A stretch of DNA of 64,000 nt from Cymodocea nodosa (GCA_036874045.1 CM072347.1:1614501-1678500); one strand, 5' to 3'; counted from the stretch's first letter, positions 1-11,596 are shown. Made by a program: numbers and translations. The notes: a model not told the origin generated them from the letters alone.

Positions 1-158
1 CCGTGATTACCAGCTATGTAATTAATGTAACCTCTGTAATCTTGTTGAGTCTCAGATTCAACTATACAATGATATGTTTTTGTTTGAACTCCTGATGTTT
101 TCCAACACATATAAGAGTAGAAGGTTTATTGTGTTATCCTCTTATTATCATTGCAAGT
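1..158 (+). other. 3' flank of an upstream LRR-RLK copy (off window)
   Basis: These bases match the 3' flanks of copy 1 (about 32240-32400) and copy 2 (about 45580-45730), including the shared stretch around 'cctctgtaatcttgttgagt'. They are therefore the downstream flank of another copy, here called copy 0, lying left of the window. Similarity stops abruptly near 158, where exon 1/intron 1 sequence of copy 1 begins. Confidence 0.8.
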
Positions 159-294
159 TGAGACCCAACTGAAGGTATTCATTCATTCACTGCTTCTTCT
201 TCCAACTCCACCTCAGGTGCCATGCTCGTCGGCTCTCTTGCTTGCTTCCCACCCTGTGTGTATGTGAGTGCGTTTGTGCGACTTTGTGGGCGAT

Positions 295-760
295 TTTTCA
301 TGGATTTTATGTAAGAGAAGATGCATCATATATATGTGTGAATACACACACATATGTATATGTCTATGTATATGCGCTGTTGTTTAAAATTAGTCTTGAG
401 CAATAAGAAGCTCCTTCTGTTTTACCATTTTAAAAGTTATTTATAATATTCTCCAGTAAGGTATCACACTGTGTAGCCGAAATAATAATTAAGATATTTG
501 TTGGTTATCTTGTATTACTATTTTCATATTTTATAAATTAATAAAAATTTAACAAAAAAGATGCCATTGAAGTAATATTATCATTCTAAATGATTTCCAT
601 GTTTTTATGGATTTTATGTAAGGGAAGATGTATCATATACGTACCTCATATTTGTGTGTATGTGTAGATATACACAAATACATATGTATATATTTGTGTG
701 TATATGTGCGCATGTGCTGTTGTCTTACAAGAGTTTTCAGCAATAACAAAGCTTATTCCG
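295..760 (+). repeat. Direct repeat in intron 1 of copy 1
   Basis: Two similar segments, about 295-425 and 600-760, share 'ggattttatgtaag', an AT/GT-rich stretch with 'acatatgtata', and a 'gctgttgt...agcaataa' end. The second abuts the exon 2 acceptor (cag at 766-768). It looks like a local duplication of about 130-160 bp. Confidence 0.6.
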
Positions 761-768
761 CTGTCCAG

Positions 769-3700
769 TTGAGGCACTAAATTCAATATTTAGGAAGTGG
801 AACATCTCATCCACCATGTCTAAACTACCTTGGAATAACACCGGCGATGGTGATCCTTGCACGGGGAATGCAAGAACAGCTGACGACAAAATTAGGGATG
901 ATGATGTCAACTTCAATCCTGCAATCTTATGCAGATGTGATGACAAAAATACTTGCCACATTATCAGATTGTAAGCCATTCTTTTTATGCCAACCATTCA
1001 CTTGCCTTACTCAACGTTGAACGCGCATGATACAAACTTTACCTAGCAATAAAATGCAATTTTCTGAAATGTATGTTTATACATGTGAAGTTTCATTTGA
1101 ACGGTCCTTGAGTGGTTGGATTCTCAGAGTATCCAAGATAAATGAGGTTGTAAGTTATAGGGGTTGAACTTCCTATCTTTATTTCAATAAAAAGGGATAT
1201 GATATGCATGTTCAATTTCTCATACTTTGATAGTTGGCGACTATGCACATTTCAGATATTAGATGTCTATATTTTGGATCAGAAATAGGGATTCAAGAAC
1301 ACTTTTCACACAATCATTAGATGATTTTTCATAGGCGAGGGAAAGAAAAAGATTGCTATTAATTGTTATGCAGTAATTAATTATGGGATATTAAAAATTC
1401 ATTCTTTTTCTTTTCTTTTGACCATGTTTCTCATGGCATTGTCATTTCCTTTTCAGAAAAGCATATAAGTTGCAGATTGTTGGAACAATTCCAGATGAGC
1501 TTCAATACCTAAAATTTCTAGAAAAGCTGTAAGTTCTACTTTTTGTGCATCTCAGCCATTAATTGCAGGACATAACACTAGTTGAAGTAGAGTGAATCTC
1601 AATTTTTTTTTAAACTATAATTCCCCAATCTATTAGTGGGGATCCAATCAAATTGAAGAAATTACAAGTATGAAGGCCCTACAACTAGGCCAACTAGAAC
1701 AACTAGTAAAACCACTTATATACTAGTGTCAAAACAAAATCAAGGATCACCCACATTAGAGAACCCATCTAATAGGAACCATCATCCTATCCATCAGTAG
1801 ATGTCTTCAGCTTAGCAAGGGTTAATTAACCAACTGCTTAAAGATTACATGTTGTCTAGTTAACCCTTGCTTTACAAGAAAGATATCAACCCAATTGCCC
1901 TTGCGCAAAATGCATCGGAAGGAGTGTACCTGCTCTAGTAGTTTACATAGGCTTGACCAAACTAACAAGGACTAATCCACCATGCAATTTTTGTTCATGA
2001 TTCCATTGTAAATCGGTAAAGAGTTAATTTCCACCTCAATGCACTCCAAAGGCATACTACAATCTTTGCACATGGTTAAGCTTTGATATAAGGCATGAGG
2101 TTTTGCCAACAACACATTAGAGTGACCATAGCATTCATGGAAGGTCAATATCAATTTGCCCTTAGCATACCGAACAACTCCACCTTCTATAGCTAGGCTG
2201 CACCATTAGTATTAAGCTTTAGCCTTGGCCTCAAGGGTCTCTCCCATGCTATCCATCAATTGGATGTCGCTTAGCCTCTAAGAGCCTAAACACCAGGTGC
2301 TAGAGAGAGAGAGAATCTCCTTTGGTCAACATCTATATTTGTTGAAGGTACAAATAAATGTAAGTAAAGCTTGTTCAACCCTATCCTTTATTCTCTCAAA
2401 AGACCTTTACTTGTTTTCAAACAACATTTTGCATCTCTCCTTCCAGTATTCCCAAAGGAGATTTATGACCAAAAGCTTTTCCACATTAACCAAAAGCCTT
2501 TAAGTAGAGGAAATCTCATTGAATGCCAATCTCATGCATGTTTGTGTCAATACATTCTAGTTCTAGAGGGAATCAAATATGGCTTGGATGTATGATTTGC
2601 CATATTCATATTCGTTTTTATTTTTTGAATATGAATACAAATATAGATGTATGCCAGATATGAAAAATTAAAATTGTATTTAGGAAGATTCAGATATTTG
2701 TTGAATATGGAATACAAATGCAAATGCATATAAATAATCAAATAAATTATAAAAGTATAAGTATTCATCAAAAAAAGTTATAAATCAAGAATGTTTTGAA
2801 ATGAACTAATATCAAGAATTATGCCATTTTGTATTTGTTTTCAATTCTTAAATATTTATGTGATATACATTTTAGGATGTAACCATTTTATTTTTGTTTA
2901 AATAAAAATAGAGAACGGATCAGATTTAATTAAACTAGGTATTTGATAATATAAATAAAATTTGTTTTAGTAATTATTGTTATATTATTTCAATAATTAT
3001 TAAATTCTATAAAAATATTTATTTATAAGTATAATAATACCTATATATATTTTTATGAATTTCTCTAATTTAGATGTGTTGTTGGTATAGTGGTTTAAAT
3101 TTTCCTAAGGTTAAAAAGTGTCAAGGGTTCAAATCCCACAATTTTGTAATTTATATCAAATAAAAAGTTTGAAGATCTCTATTTGTATTTGAAAATATTT
3201 ATGGTATTCCTATTCATATTTGTACTAAAAAAATTCAAGAAAATAGCACTTGTGTCTAGATTCATATTCAATCAAATGTATATCAATTATCCATATTCAA
3301 AATTTGAATCCAAATTCAATTTGAATATTTAGATCTATATTACATTCATAATCCTACCTCTAGTGATTGCCAATGTCCTTTACCACGACCCCTACAACAC
3401 TAGCCTACCAGATTTTAATTTTTCTGCAACTCCACTATTTCCTTCACCCTCCTTTAATGCTCCCCACCACCTCCTAGTCACTACAATTGTCCACCATTTC
3501 TCCCCTTACCCCTAGCTTTTCAAAAATTTCACTTGATTGTTGTTGTCGTCTTCCACCCTGCCACTCTCCCATGAAAACCCCTTTTGTCCTTGGGTATGTG
3601 GTCCTAACTCACCTTTGTTGACCTTGCTAGCCGTAGTCACCTCCCTCCATGGTTGTCTTGCTATTCAGCCACACTCTTCTTCCTTTGTTTCTATTTTTCC

Positions 3701-6700
3701 CTTTTAGGTGTTTTTTTGGAGGCTCTCTCCCTACTTCTAGGGATGTCTCCGACAATAATGAGTAGAGATTGATTCGTGATGGTAATTCTTGCATTAGCTT
3801 ATATTGGTTTTTTGATTCTTTGTTTGGTATCCTTTGCACTCAATTCATCTCCACTTTTTCAAAGTTGTTTTGTTCTTTGACAAACCATTCATGATTATTA
3901 AAGCATTTGACCCCATGACGACTCTACCACTTCCATTGGTCATTGTTAGTTTTAATTTTTGGCACTGATATGGCATCTCTACTTTAACTACTGCTTGTAG
4001 AGTTATGGCTGTATTTTTCTTTCTTATAGTATGTTGATAAATTTTATTTTTTGTTATTTTGTCATGAGTTGTCTCTGTACCATGGACTACAATTTAATGA
4101 AATCCAACAATATAGATTATCTTGGTCCCCTACAATGAACATGCATGAATTGGAGAGGTGGTAATGCAATTGTTGCATGACTTTTTTCTTAGTTCATAGC
4201 AGGCTTGTTGCCTTTTTGAGTTATGATGGGCATTGGTGATTTTGTTTGCTTTTTGTCAATGAAATGTTTGTGCAATTGGTGCTACTCAGGTTGCAGGAGT
4301 TGGGGCATGGCTTGAACATGCCCCCTATGTTGCCATAATTTCAATGGGTGATGTTGCAAATCCAACTCAACCCACTTTGAGGAAACATGAGAGGGTGAAG
4401 TGGGAGAAATTTGAGTTAAAGGTCGACTACTTCCACACTTAGAATCAATGCACTAAGCTTTGGTACCAACCATGTTGTCAACCCCTTTTCAAGAAAGCAT
4501 GAGAGAGTAATGTAGGAGACATTTGAGTTAGAGGTTGACCACTCCCACCTTTAGAACTGATGCAGTGAGCACTTGGACCAACCAAATGCTGGGAATATTC
4601 TTGCCACTGAGCAAACAAAATGTGTAAACATAGTTGAAACAAAGTTGGCCAGCCATCCAAGTAAGGCTTCTGCAATGATGAACCTTCCTCCATGATCAGA
4701 CATAATAGGAGTGGAATGAATGTTGAGGGAGGTTAAGGAGCAGCTGCAATGACACTAGACAAGCAAGGTTGAGGTTGCCTTGAGATAAAGTCAGTTGCAA
4801 TGTGGGTAGAGTTTTTGTGAGAATATGATGTATAACGATAAGATCCACATTCCTTCAACCTTGGGATGTAGGCTAGCGACTATTCTACAAGTTGTACATA
4901 TCCAAATCAGGATTATGATGAAGCACTAGGGTGGCATTGCGACCAAATGCACTTTGGTGTAAATAATCTTGTGGCAATGAGCATGTTTGCAGAGCAAACC
5001 CCTTCCACAAGGGAATTGTCAGTCAAACACCAATCCCCAAGGAGCATACAAGCTCATCAATCAACTCCATCATTCATCTCCTGTAAAATAGTGTACCTTC
5101 AGGATCACCTTTGTGTTATAGTGATCCACCATTCTTATATATAAGTGTAAAATCTGTCATTTGTACATGATTAAGTGAATAACAAAAGGATATTAGGGAT
5201 TTAACTTCTCCTTATGATCAAAATATAGATTATAAACCTTGTAGTATTATTAGTGGATAAATCATTGCTACTGTTAACCTTTGTCTTATAGAAAGAGTTT
5301 CAGGTACCTTTCTTACAAGATTGTATATTTCACGTGATGATCTGAAAAAAGAGAAAAATGGCATGCTTAATGTACCTATATTCAATAAATTGGTAAAAAG
5401 AATAAATTCATGTTTATTTCCTCATTTTGTCATTGAAGTTTTTAAACTTGCATAAAATATCTACTTTCTAGTGAAAAATAAACAACAATTCATGCCATAA
5501 CTCACCATGTGGTGTTGGTTACATGAATTTTTTTATGTATTTCTATCTGTATGAAATCATTGGTTAAATTATATAAATCTAACTCTCTTTTATGATTCCT
5601 AACCAAGTAGTTTTAAGTCGATCTCCACTTCTTTTAATTTCTTCTGTACTAATTAATTTTCTTACAGTAATTTATGTATCCGAAGGATATGACCAGACTA
5701 TCTAAGTTGATTTTCTTTGATCCTTATCTTTAGTTGCTACAACTCTTGCTTTATTTCTTAATAAAATAAATTTTTAATTTATCTTTTATAGTATTCACTT
5801 ATCTGTTTAAATATATATATCTCAACAACACTATCTTTTGCATACAGTCATGTTTTACAATTTAACATTCTGAGCCATAAAGTATAGTTCAATGAATAAC
5901 AGCTTTATAGAATTTTCCTTTTAATTTTGAAGATATCCTTCTATTATATAACATTCAAGAAGCATTTTTCTACTTCACTCATCTTATTTAATATTATGAA
6001 TAACATCCTTTATAATTTTACCATTTCTATTTATTATAAATCCTAAATATTTAAAAGCCATACTTCTATGAATCTTATAGGCATCTAAACCTTTTCCATT
6101 ATTTTTATTTTCATTAAACCTACATTTCATATTTTCAGTTTTTGGCCTACTCAATTTAAATCCTTTTAACTCTAAAGTATGTCTTCATTATTCTAATTTA
6201 GAATGAATTCTTGATTCATGCATCACAATATTTCTTCTTGAATTTCTTTAATTAATTCATTCACAACTAAGCCAAATAGATATGAATTTAAAGAGGATCC
6301 TAAGTGTAAACCTATATTCATTGGAAACTTCCTAGTCCTTCTTCTTATAATTTTAATACTAGTAGCTGTTCTTTCATACTTGTCTTTTATAATATAGATG
6401 TATATTATGGGTACTTTTTTTCTTTTTAAAACCCATCGCAATAGGTTTTTAGGTACTTTTAATGAAAACATGCTTTTCAAAAATTTATCAAGCTCGTTAC
6501 AATATATTTTAAACTTTTTTGAATTGCAGACAAATTGGCCGTAATTACTTGGTTGGTCCTCTACCATTATTCATTGGAAACTTTTCAATGATGAAATACT
6601 TGTAAGTTTTATATATAAATAAATGGTAGTACTAATTTGAATGGTTATTTCATTTTTGTATTTACAAATTAATATTTTAGTTCTTTATGCTAAAGGGTCA

Positions 6701-7720
6701 TAGGTAAAAATGCATTATCAGGAGCTATACCAAAGGAGCTTGGAAATCTTGAAGAACTTATTTCACTGTAAGATTAATTATTCTCTAAACGTGGACACAA
6801 TATTCCAGTAGTACTCTATTGTGTGTGCACATTTTTTTTAAAACATAGGCACTTAAAGTTCAATGATTTTTTTTAAAATTGTAGTGGTATAGGAGGGAAT
6901 AACTTTAGTGGTTCACTTCCACCTGAGCTTGGGAACTTGAAAAGTCTAAAAAAACTGTAAGCGTCTACTAATCAGAGAATTTTTTATCATGGGACTCGTT
7001 AACATTTTGTGGTAAAACCATAAAAGGGAAGACATGGTCATTATCTAACACTATTTTTTCAACAGCTATATGGTCAATATTGGAGTTAGTGGTGAGATTC
7101 CACCAACATTTGCTAAGCTTCAAAAGCTGGAGATCATGTAAATTTTTAACATTTAACTAAGTCATAAAAACAGGCTATTCAAGACTTTTACATGGCAATA
7201 TGAATGATTGTTTATGTTGTTCTCACTGCAGGACTGCATCTGCCAATAACCTTGGTGGAAATTTTCCCGAGTTTCTTGGAAATTTGACAAATCTTAAGAC
7301 CTTGTAAGAAGAAATTTCAACAACACTACTTTTTATACCTGTCTTATGTTATAGTGTTGTTCCATGTAAATTTTATAATGGCTAATTCCTCACTTCACAC
7401 TTGTTGCAGGAGGCTTCAAGGCAATTCCTTTGAAGGACCTATTCCTTCAAGTCTGGGAAATCTTCAAGGTCTAGTTGATCTGTGAGTATGCTTACTTTTG
7501 AATTGCATAGGTTTCTGGTATTCCATGGTGAATCTGTAGTGGCTGTCATAGCATAAAGGAAAGCAAATAAATTCCTAACAAGCATTAAGTATTTCTCATG
7601 TTTATTTTAAAGTTAGTTGCTCCATTTTTCACTAATACATTGATTTAGGCGTCTTGGTGACTTGTTGAATGGAACCTCATCTTTGGCATTTATTGGAAAT
7701 ATGAAGTCCTTGTCCACACT
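769..7720 (+). CDS. Copy 1: LRR N-cap exon and first eight LRR exons
   Basis: Exon 769-970 encodes the N-terminal cap typical of the family: 'EALNSIF' near its start, a 'WN...GDPC' segment and a cysteine pair ending in 'CHIIRL'. Each 72-nt exon that follows begins and ends inside a Leu codon or its equivalent (phase 2) and encodes one 24-residue LxxLxLxxNxLxGxIPxx repeat; 6885-6956 reads 'NNFSGSLPPELGNLKSL'. Between 1528 and 6530 lies a transposon-filled intron, and between 7720 and the next exon at 15641 lies a nested LTR insertion. The extracellular LRR surface would bind a ligand or co-receptor; which one cannot be read from sequence. Confidence 0.85.
1600..2560 (-). mobile_element. L1-type LINE 3' end (RNase H region), decayed
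   Basis: Read on the minus strand, this carries an RNase H-like C-terminal domain of plant L1 LINEs: an 'LNTNGA' start near 2220, 'KGKLILTFHECYG' near 2160, then an 'IEVEINSL' stretch. A frameshift and stops break it. It lies in intron 3 of copy 1 and is absent from intron 3 of copy 2, so it came in after the duplication. No reverse transcriptase remains. Confidence 0.55.
2590..4130. other. AT-rich intron stretch, no coding seen
   Basis: Intron 3 of copy 1. 2590-3360 is strongly AT-rich with recurring 'gaatatgaatacaaat'-type words and the tRNA-like patch listed separately. 3360-4130 is pyrimidine-rich on the plus strand. I see no credible coding frame and no recognisable transposase. It is absent from copy 2, so it is an insertion or several. 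Confidence 0.5.
3075..3146 (+). mobile_element. Possible tRNA-derived SINE head
   Basis: 'ttggtatagtggttt' resembles a pol III A box and 'gggttcaaatccc', about 46 nt further on, matches a B box (GGTTCRANYCC). There is no cloverleaf and no anticodon stem, so this is not a tRNA gene. A tRNA-derived SINE head is the simplest reading. Its 3' limit is not clear. Confidence 0.45.
4140..5240. repeat. Intron 3 repeat shared with copy 2
   Basis: This matches 35510-36530 in intron 3 of copy 2 over about 1 kb, for instance around 'acttggaccaaccaaatgctgggaat' and the 'gttgagggaggttaaggagcagct' segment. It contains internally repeated phrases such as 'ttgcaaatccaactcaaccc'. It predates the copy 1/copy 2 duplication. 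I cannot place it in a transposon family. Confidence 0.65.
5478..6462 (-). mobile_element. RTE-clade LINE, 5'-truncated
   Basis: On the minus strand this encodes the end of a non-LTR reverse transcriptase of the plant RTE type: 'KYERTATSIK', 'IGLHLGSSLNSYLF', then the downstream 'LELKGFKLSR' region after frame breaks. The insertion is flanked by TGAAAA at 5472-5477 and 6463-6468, a likely 6-bp target duplication, and copy 2 shows the empty site. The 3' end on the minus strand runs into 'ttgttgttt', as expected for RTE tails. A second copy lies at 61875-63003. Confidence 0.75.
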
Positions 7721-7782
7721 GTAAGATTATCACAAATTCACCCTATTATTTTGTTGTGTGAAATATCAATTAAGGAAAATAA

Positions 7783-7922
7783 TGTCTTAGAGTTATATGT
7801 GTGCTGTAGGTTTAGTCCTACATTGCTTAAGTGTTATTTGTGTTTTCTATGTAATCTTTATACATAAAGGTCTTTTATTTGGTCATAAAATCATTCAACT
7901 TTAACCTATTTCTTATCTTTTT
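7783..7922. repeat. Left LTR of the intron 10 element, interrupted by copia
   Basis: The first 140 bp of the left terminal repeat; the last 8 bp or so (ttttcaca) resume at 12588 after the copia insertion. The restored total length matches the 149-bp right repeat, which supports the reading. Confidence 0.6.
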
Positions 7923-8227
7923 TGTTGAAGTTTGATTTTTAGGTGAGGGTGGTGGTGAAAATGAGAGGAAGAAGGGAACAGATGTTTTGAAAATGTTGCA
8001 TTCCACACACTTAACTTTTTAATCTGACAGAACACATACATTTATAGTCATAGACATGTAACTGCTTGACAACTGGTCAAGGTCATGGATACGTTCTTGA
8101 CCATAACTGTCACATTATGCACACAACCGTGCATATTACATATTTTAACTTAATTTAAAACATACGGCATAAACTCATAACATAAAAAGGCATATAACAT
8201 ATAAAGCCACTAAAACATATTTCAACA
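7923..8227 (-). repeat. Copia 3' LTR (305 bp)
   Basis: Starts tgttgaag and ends tttcaaca on the plus strand. Next to it, 8228-8245 reads purine-rich on the minus strand (AAAGCAAGCGGAG), a fair polypurine tract. Confidence 0.9.
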
Positions 8228-8238
8228 CTCCGCTTGCT

Positions 8239-8589
8239 TTAGAAACTTTGAACCCCCAATTTACTCCTCAGTATGTGAAGACATTCATAAGGAAGTGACT
8301 TGGTGAACATATCAGCAAGCTGATGCTCTGATCTGCAGTAAACCAATTTAATTTCACTTGAATTCTGCATTTCACGCAAGGCATAAACTTTGATATTAAA
8401 ATGTTTTGTTCTGCCGTGAAATACTGGATTATGAGAAATAGCTATGGCAGCTTGGTTGTCTATAAAGATTTCTGTAGCATTCTTGGTATTCAGGTGCAGA
8501 TCAGTCATAATTTTTCTTATCCATGTTGCTTGATTTACCGCTGCATTTGCAGCAATCAGTTCAGCCTCAGCAGTGGACTGAGCTACCAT
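8239..8589 (-). CDS. Copia RNase H
   Basis: 'QSTAEAELIAANAA', 'IDNQAAIAISHNPVFHGRTKH' and 'HQLADMFTKSLP' are the standard end of copia RNase H. It is out of frame with the reverse transcriptase and ends naturally before the 3' LTR. Confidence 0.9.
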   Translation of the reverse strand: MVAQSTAEAELIAANAAVNQATWIRKIMTDLHLNTKNATEIFIDNQAAIAISHNPVFHGRTKHFNIKVYALREMQNSSEIKLVYCRSEHQLADMFTKSLPYECLHILRSKLGVQSF

Positions 8590-8890
8590 TTCTTGTTTCT
8601 TTGAGCACTAAGTAAATATGTTTTTCCCAAATTGGAAACAATAACCAGAGGTGCTTTTGAAATCATCAACGGAACCTCCAAGATCACTGTCTGTGTACCT
8701 TGCAAGTTCGTGAAATTCAGATTTTTCATAATATAGGCCATAACTTAAGGTACCTCTCAAGTACCTAAGTACTCATTTTGCAGCTGAGAGGTGATCCCTC
8801 TTAGGGCAGTGCATAAATTTGGATAATACTCCAGTTGCAAAGGATATATCAGGCCTTGTAGCAGTGATATATAGTAATCCTCTAACAAGA

Positions 8891-9715
8891 CTACAGTAGG
8901 TTTTTTTCTTCCACTGGCACTTCTGCAGAGTTTGCACTTAATTTTTCCTTTGGATTTGAAGGAAAATTTGTTGAGTTGCAATCAGTCATGTTAAACCTCT
9001 GCAGCAGTTTAGTTGCATATTTTTCTTGAGAGATTTTAATTTCATCCTCAAATTGTTGTATCTGAAGTCCCAAAAAATAGGTCATGAGACCTAGGTCTAT
9101 CATTTGAAATACTTTCATGATCTCCCCTTTAAATGTGGAAATCATTTGGATATTGCTCCTTGTAATCAATAGGTCATCAACATATAAGGAAATTATCAAA
9201 ATATTATGACCTTCACTATTGATATAGAGTGTGGCCTTAGATAAACTGCGAGTGAATCCAGTTGCAAGTAGAAAAGTGTCTATTTTGCTGTACCAGGCCC
9301 GAGGGTCCTGTTTGAGACCATATAATGCCTTCTTCAGTTTGTATACTTTGTGGGGAGCAGTTGAAACTTCAAATCCAGCAGGTTGATCCACGTACACATC
9401 TTCAGTTAACTCTCCATTTAGGAAAGCTGTTTTGACATCAAGGTGAAATAATTTCCACCCAAAGTGAGCGGCCAATGCTAACAACAGTCTTATAGTATCC
9501 ATCTGAGGAACAGGTGCAAAAGTGTCACTGTAATCTACACCATACCCCTGTGCATACCCTTTAGCCACCAATCTGGTTTTAAACCTAACTGTCTGTCCAT
9601 CAGGGTTATTTTTGGTGTGAAATATCCATTTCACACCAATTATTTTCCTATTGCTTGGTTTCTGCATCAACTGCCATGTGTTGTTATCTTGAATTGCAGA
9701 AATTTCTTCATCCAT
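8891..9715 (-). CDS. Copia reverse transcriptase
   Basis: A clear RVT_2 domain: 'VKWIFHTKNNPDG', 'HLDVKTAFLNGEL', 'YGLKQDPRAWY' and the catalytic 'YVDDLL'. The frame runs out at 8891 next to a T-run on the plus strand (8899-8906), a likely slippage frameshift. Downstream connecting sequence lies in another frame. Confidence 0.9.
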   Translation of the reverse strand: MDEEISAIQDNNTWQLMQKPSNRKIIGVKWIFHTKNNPDGQTVRFKTRLVAKGYAQGYGVDYSDTFAPVPQMDTIRLLLALAAHFGWKLFHLDVKTAFLNGELTEDVYVDQPAGFEVSTAPHKVYKLKKALYGLKQDPRAWYSKIDTFLLATGFTRSLSKATLYINSEGHNILIISLYVDDLLITRSNIQMISTFKGEIMKVFQMIDLGLMTYFLGLQIQQFEDEIKISQEKYATKLLQRFNMTDCNSTNFPSNPKEKLSANSAEVPVEEKNLL

Positions 9716-9727
9716 GGCATTTTTCCA

Positions 9728-10141
9728 CTAAGGATCCTTCAAAGCTTGCTCAACTGAAATAGGTTCTGTTTCTGCAACATTAGATCTTTCATAAATGTCT
9801 TGAATGAACCTTGTACCTCTTAGTGGATGATGATCTATTGTGCCAACAGCTCCTGGTGCTTCTGTCAACTCTTCTTCTTCAGATAAGGAGTCGGATGGTG
9901 GAGGTATATGACTGTCAGTACCTTCAGTGTCAATCTGCATATCATCCCAGTTCCAGGTACTGTTGTCATCGAATTTTGCATCTGTGGAGATGACTATCTT
10001 CTTAGAGTTTGGATCATAAACTCTGTAGGCCTTAGAACTTTCACTATATCCCACAAATATGCCAACAGATGCTTTCTCATCTAACTTTGTCCTTTTAATT
10101 TTTGGAATCAGTGTATAGCACACAGATCCAAATACCCTCAT
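9728..10141 (-). CDS. Copia integrase C-terminus and linker
   Basis: 'RVFGSVCYTLIP', 'KASVGIFVGYSESSKAYRVYDP' is the typical post-core region of copia integrase, followed by an acidic, low-complexity linker. A TAG at 9728-9730 separates it from reverse transcriptase in the same frame. Confidence 0.85.
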   Translation of the reverse strand: MRVFGSVCYTLIPKIKRTKLDEKASVGIFVGYSESSKAYRVYDPNSKKIVISTDAKFDDNSTWNWDDMQIDTEGTDSHIPPPSDSLSEEEELTEAPGAVGTIDHHPLRGTRFIQDIYERSNVAETEPISVEQALKDP

Positions 10142-10252
10142 GTGAGTGACAACTGGTTTTCTGTCAAACCAGGCTTCATATGGAGTAATCTTGTCAAGTA
10201 TGGTTGTAGGCAGTTTATTTTGAATATAGACAGCAGTGTTACTAGCTTCAGC

Positions 10253-10804
10253 TCAGAATTCTTTGGGCATCTTTTTGTCAATCATCATGCACCTAGTCAT
10301 TTCAAAGATGGTGCGATTTTTCCATTCACACACACCATTTTGTTGAGGTGTGTATGGGGTTGTGTACTGCCTATGTATTCCTGCCTCTACACAAATGGTA
10401 TTAAATTCTTGACTGGTATATTCTGTCCCATTGTCTGACCTTAGCATTTGTATCTTTGATTCACACTGATTTTCAATCCATCTCTTAAATTCTTTAAACA
10501 CAGTTGCTGCCTCTGATTTTGCCTTTAAAAAATAAATCTACGTCATCCTAGTATACTCATCCATGAATATAATATAATAGAGGCTTCCATTTAGTGATGG
10601 AACACTCATTGGACCAGAAATATCCGTGTGGACTAGCTGAAGTCTTTTTACTAATCTCCAGGCAGATGTTGCAAACTTCCTTCTACATAACTTTCCTAAA
10701 GGACAAGCAGTACAGTTTGGCATTTGTCCATGGAAATTTGGTAAGCCTTCACACATATATTCCTTCTTAAGTTTTTGAATTCTGTCCATATTGCAATGAC
10801 CCAT
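10253..10804 (-). CDS. Copia integrase, interrupted
   Basis: Pre-integrase 'MGHCNMDRI' and 'CTACPLGKLCRR' lead into the integrase core ('VHTDISGPM', 'LRSDNGTEY', 'TPQQNGVCEWKNRT'). The Asp, Asp and Glu positions of the core appear present. Stops at 10538-10540 and 10253-10255 lie in the same frame. Confidence 0.85.
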
Positions 10805-10813
10805 CCGTCTGTG

Positions 10814-11596
10814 CTATAGATCAGTATTGCTACAATTTATTTGATTTATATAAACTGAAACAGAATCTATATTCAGATGGAAGCTACGTTTTTCCATGGG
10901 AACCTTAAATAAAGGTTGACCACTTGAATCATAAATAGTGTAGTGCATATCCTCAAAGAATATTTTGAATTTCTTTTCAAGTAGTTGACCAACACTTATC
11001 AAGTGTTTGTCAATATCAGGAACGAACAAAACATCAGTTAGCAATATGTTACCTGATGCAGTGGTGATGATCACCGTTCCTCTTCCTTTGGCTGGCATGA
11101 AGCTTTCATTTCCAATTTTAATCATTATTGAGGATGTGGGATACAATTCCTGGAACATACTCGTGTCATAAGTCATATGGTGGGTGCAGCTACTGTCAAT
11201 CAACCAATCTTTTGCAAGAGCCGGTTGGTTTGATTGTTGTATCATAAATAGATGTTCCTCTCCTTGAGCAACATCAGTTTGCTGTTGTTGTTGAGGCTTT
11301 TCCCTTTTCTGATCCCTTTTTTGTACCCTTTTGCAGACTTTTGCTTTATGCCCTTGTTGATTACAATTTGTGCATGAAGCTTCTGGATGCCACCAACACT
11401 TACATGGTGGGTGACCATTTTTCTTGCAGTGTTTGTAAGGTGGGTATTTTTTTCCTTGACTAGACTCACCCTGCTTTGATTTTCTGGTAGAAGACTCTGA
11501 GTTTTCTTCATTCTGTTTTCCAGCTTTCTTTTTTCCTTTCCAATCTCCAGTTGATTTGCTGACCATCACACCTTCAGTAACAGTTCCTTGACGCAT
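10814..11596 (-). CDS. Copia zinc knuckle and protease region
   Basis: In frame with gag. It has a Cys-His knuckle 'CTNCNQQGHKAKVC' in a basic stretch and a protease-like segment 'DWLIDSSCTHHMT' in which the usual active-site DSG reads DSS. The start of the pre-integrase region follows. A TAG (10814-10816) interrupts it just before the 'RRMGH' motif. Confidence 0.8.
   Translation of the reverse strand: MRQGTVTEGVMVSKSTGDWKGKKKAGKQNEENSESSTRKSKQGESSQGKKYPPYKHCKKNGHPPCKCWWHPEASCTNCNQQGHKAKVCKRVQKRDQKREKPQQQQQTDVAQGEEHLFMIQQSNQPALAKDWLIDSSCTHHMTYDTSMFQELYPTSSIMIKIGNESFMPAKGRGTVIITTASGNILLTDVLFVPDIDKHLISVGQLLEKKFKIFFEDMHYTIYDSSGQPLFKVPMEKRSFHLNIDSVSVYINQINCSNTDL

Noticed and set aside
3075-3146. 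A real tRNA gene
   Set aside because: A and B boxes are present but no acceptor or anticodon stem forms.
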